Source of the DNA: Candidatus Schekmanbacteria bacterium
GTDB taxonomy: Bacteria; Schekmanbacteria; GWA2-38-11; J061
DNA: 7,364 nt
Assembly (NCBI GenBank): GCA_003695725.1
Contig: RFHX01000066.1
Span: forward strand, 1 to 7,364
Reading direction: 5' to 3'
Below, in pieces: positions 6,672-7,364 of the stretch (within the stretch, counting starts at the first letter, position 1; each line of letters begins with the position of its first letter). Below the pieces are notes generated by a model, which saw only the letters and a program-made list of their open reading frames with translations, had not been told where the DNA came from and searched no databases. The position numbers and the translations under genes are program-made.

Positions 6672-7364
6672 TTAGCATACCTTTTGTACTTTTGAATTTT
6701 TTGATGCTGCTTTTAAAATTGAAGAAGCTATATCTTTCAAGTGTGCAATCTCGTTCACCGCACCGAGCTTAATCGCTTCCTGCGGCATTCCAAAAATAGC
6801 TGAGGATTCTTCGTCTTGAGCTATTGTGTAAGCTCCTCTTTTGTGCATTGCCAACAAGCCTTCTGCTCCATCTGAGCCCATTCCAGTGAGAAGCACGCCA
6901 ACTGCATTTTCCTTTGCCTGTGAAGCAACAGAATAAAAGAGAACATCGATGCTCGGTTTTTGATAATTGATTAATGGTCCATCCTTTATTTTGGTAAAAT
7001 AGTTGCCGTTGTTTTTTACGATACTAAGGTGTTTGTCTCCCGGTGCAATATATGCCTTGCCATCTTCAATCAGAGTATTGTCTTGAGCTTCGCAGACTTC
7101 CATTGCGCTTATTCCATTGAGTCGATCGGCAAATTGTTTTGTAAATCCTGCAGGCATATGAAGTACTATTACACAGGCAGGAGAATTTGGAGGAAGTGAA
7201 GTAATTATTTCTTGAATCGCCTGCGGTCCCCCTGTGGATGCGCCAATTGCTATGATTTTATTAAAAGAAAGAAATGAAGGTTGAATTTTTGGAATAACTT
7301 GATTGATATCTTTTCTATAAATTTTGCCATTGATTTTTGCTATGGCCGCTGCCCTGATAGAATG
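6672..7364 (-). CDS. cheB: Chemotaxis protein-glutamate methylesterase CheB (partial, N-terminus outside the window)
   Basis: This cytoplasmic enzyme removes methyl groups from glutamates of chemoreceptors (and deamidates glutamines), resetting them during adaptation. The reading frame is open to the window edge, giving 230 residues and a TAA at 6672-6674. It is the same frame throughout, so the ATG at 7157 (MPAGF) is an internal methionine and not the start. The catalytic triad is visible in fragment numbering: S43 in GASTGG (codon at 7236-7238), H69 in VLHMPAGF and D165 in LLTGMGSDGAEG. Other family marks are EAQDNTLIEDGKAYIAPGDKH and PSIDVLF. The first 36 residues are a linker of the kind that follows the receiver domain, so the missing part is probably a CheY-like receiver phosphorylated by CheA. 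A short tail (KNSKVQKVC) ends the protein. HDOD and MCP genes follow on the same strand; the 83-base gap to the HDOD gene holds only weak AT-rich hairpins. Confidence 0.95.
   Translation of the reverse strand, partial: HSIRAAAIAKINGKIYRKDINQVIPKIQPSFLSFNKIIAIGASTGGPQAIQEIITSLPPNSPACVIVLHMPAGFTKQFADRLNGISAMEVCEAQDNTLIEDGKAYIAPGDKHLSIVKNNGNYFTKIKDGPLINYQKPSIDVLFYSVASQAKENAVGVLLTGMGSDGAEGLLAMHKRGAYTIAQDEESSAIFGMPQEAIKLGAVNEIAHLKDIASSILKAASKNSKVQKVC

Noticed and set aside
6672-7157. CheB as a 161-residue protein starting at the ATG at 7157
   Set aside because: The same frame continues upstream to the window edge with the catalytic serine motif GASTGG and the histidine just before this methionine, so the ATG is internal.

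Overview
The window is AT-rich throughout and carries six complete protein genes, one gene running off the right edge and possibly the last codons of another at the left edge. I see no rRNA, tRNA, CRISPR array, insertion sequence or phage gene. A c-type heme motif in an extracytoplasmic sensor domain, a type IV prepilin-like protein, CheB-based chemotaxis and a Thermotoga-type DAHP synthase together suggest a Gram-negative-type (diderm), probably anaerobic or microaerobic bacterium, perhaps a deltaproteobacterium-like or uncultured lineage. The sequence alone does not fix the phylum.

Left part (1-1192, + strand): a sigma70-like promoter and a strong Shine-Dalgarno sequence drive a TTG-started class I-beta DAHP synthase, the first enzyme of the shikimate pathway. 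Its stop codon lies one base from the stop codon of the convergent gene.

Middle part (1194-3595, - strand, read right to left): a good promoter at 3567-3595 precedes a GspH/FimT-type pseudopilin (start corrected to 3518), then an O6-alkylguanine-DNA alkyltransferase that begins inside the pseudopilin gene, then a 12-helix MFS exporter whose TTG start overlaps the alkyltransferase stop. The tight overlaps suggest one transcript with translational coupling, although the three functions (surface filament, DNA alkylation repair, efflux) have no obvious common theme.

Right part (3690-7364, - strand, read right to left): a chemosensory group consisting of the C-terminal two thirds of CheB (start outside the window), an HDOD protein with a full set of HD-type metal ligands, and a 676-residue methyl-accepting chemotaxis protein whose periplasmic sensor domain carries a CxxCH heme c motif. 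The likely logic is that a periplasmic heme senses redox state or a gas, the MCP relays this to a CheA/CheW complex encoded elsewhere, and CheB resets receptor methylation. The HDOD protein is a possible extra output or regulator of unknown action.

The most interesting points are the heme-containing receptor next to the HDOD protein and CheB, the pseudopilin with an EF-hand-like acidic loop, and the 47-base gene overlap between the pseudopilin and the alkyltransferase.
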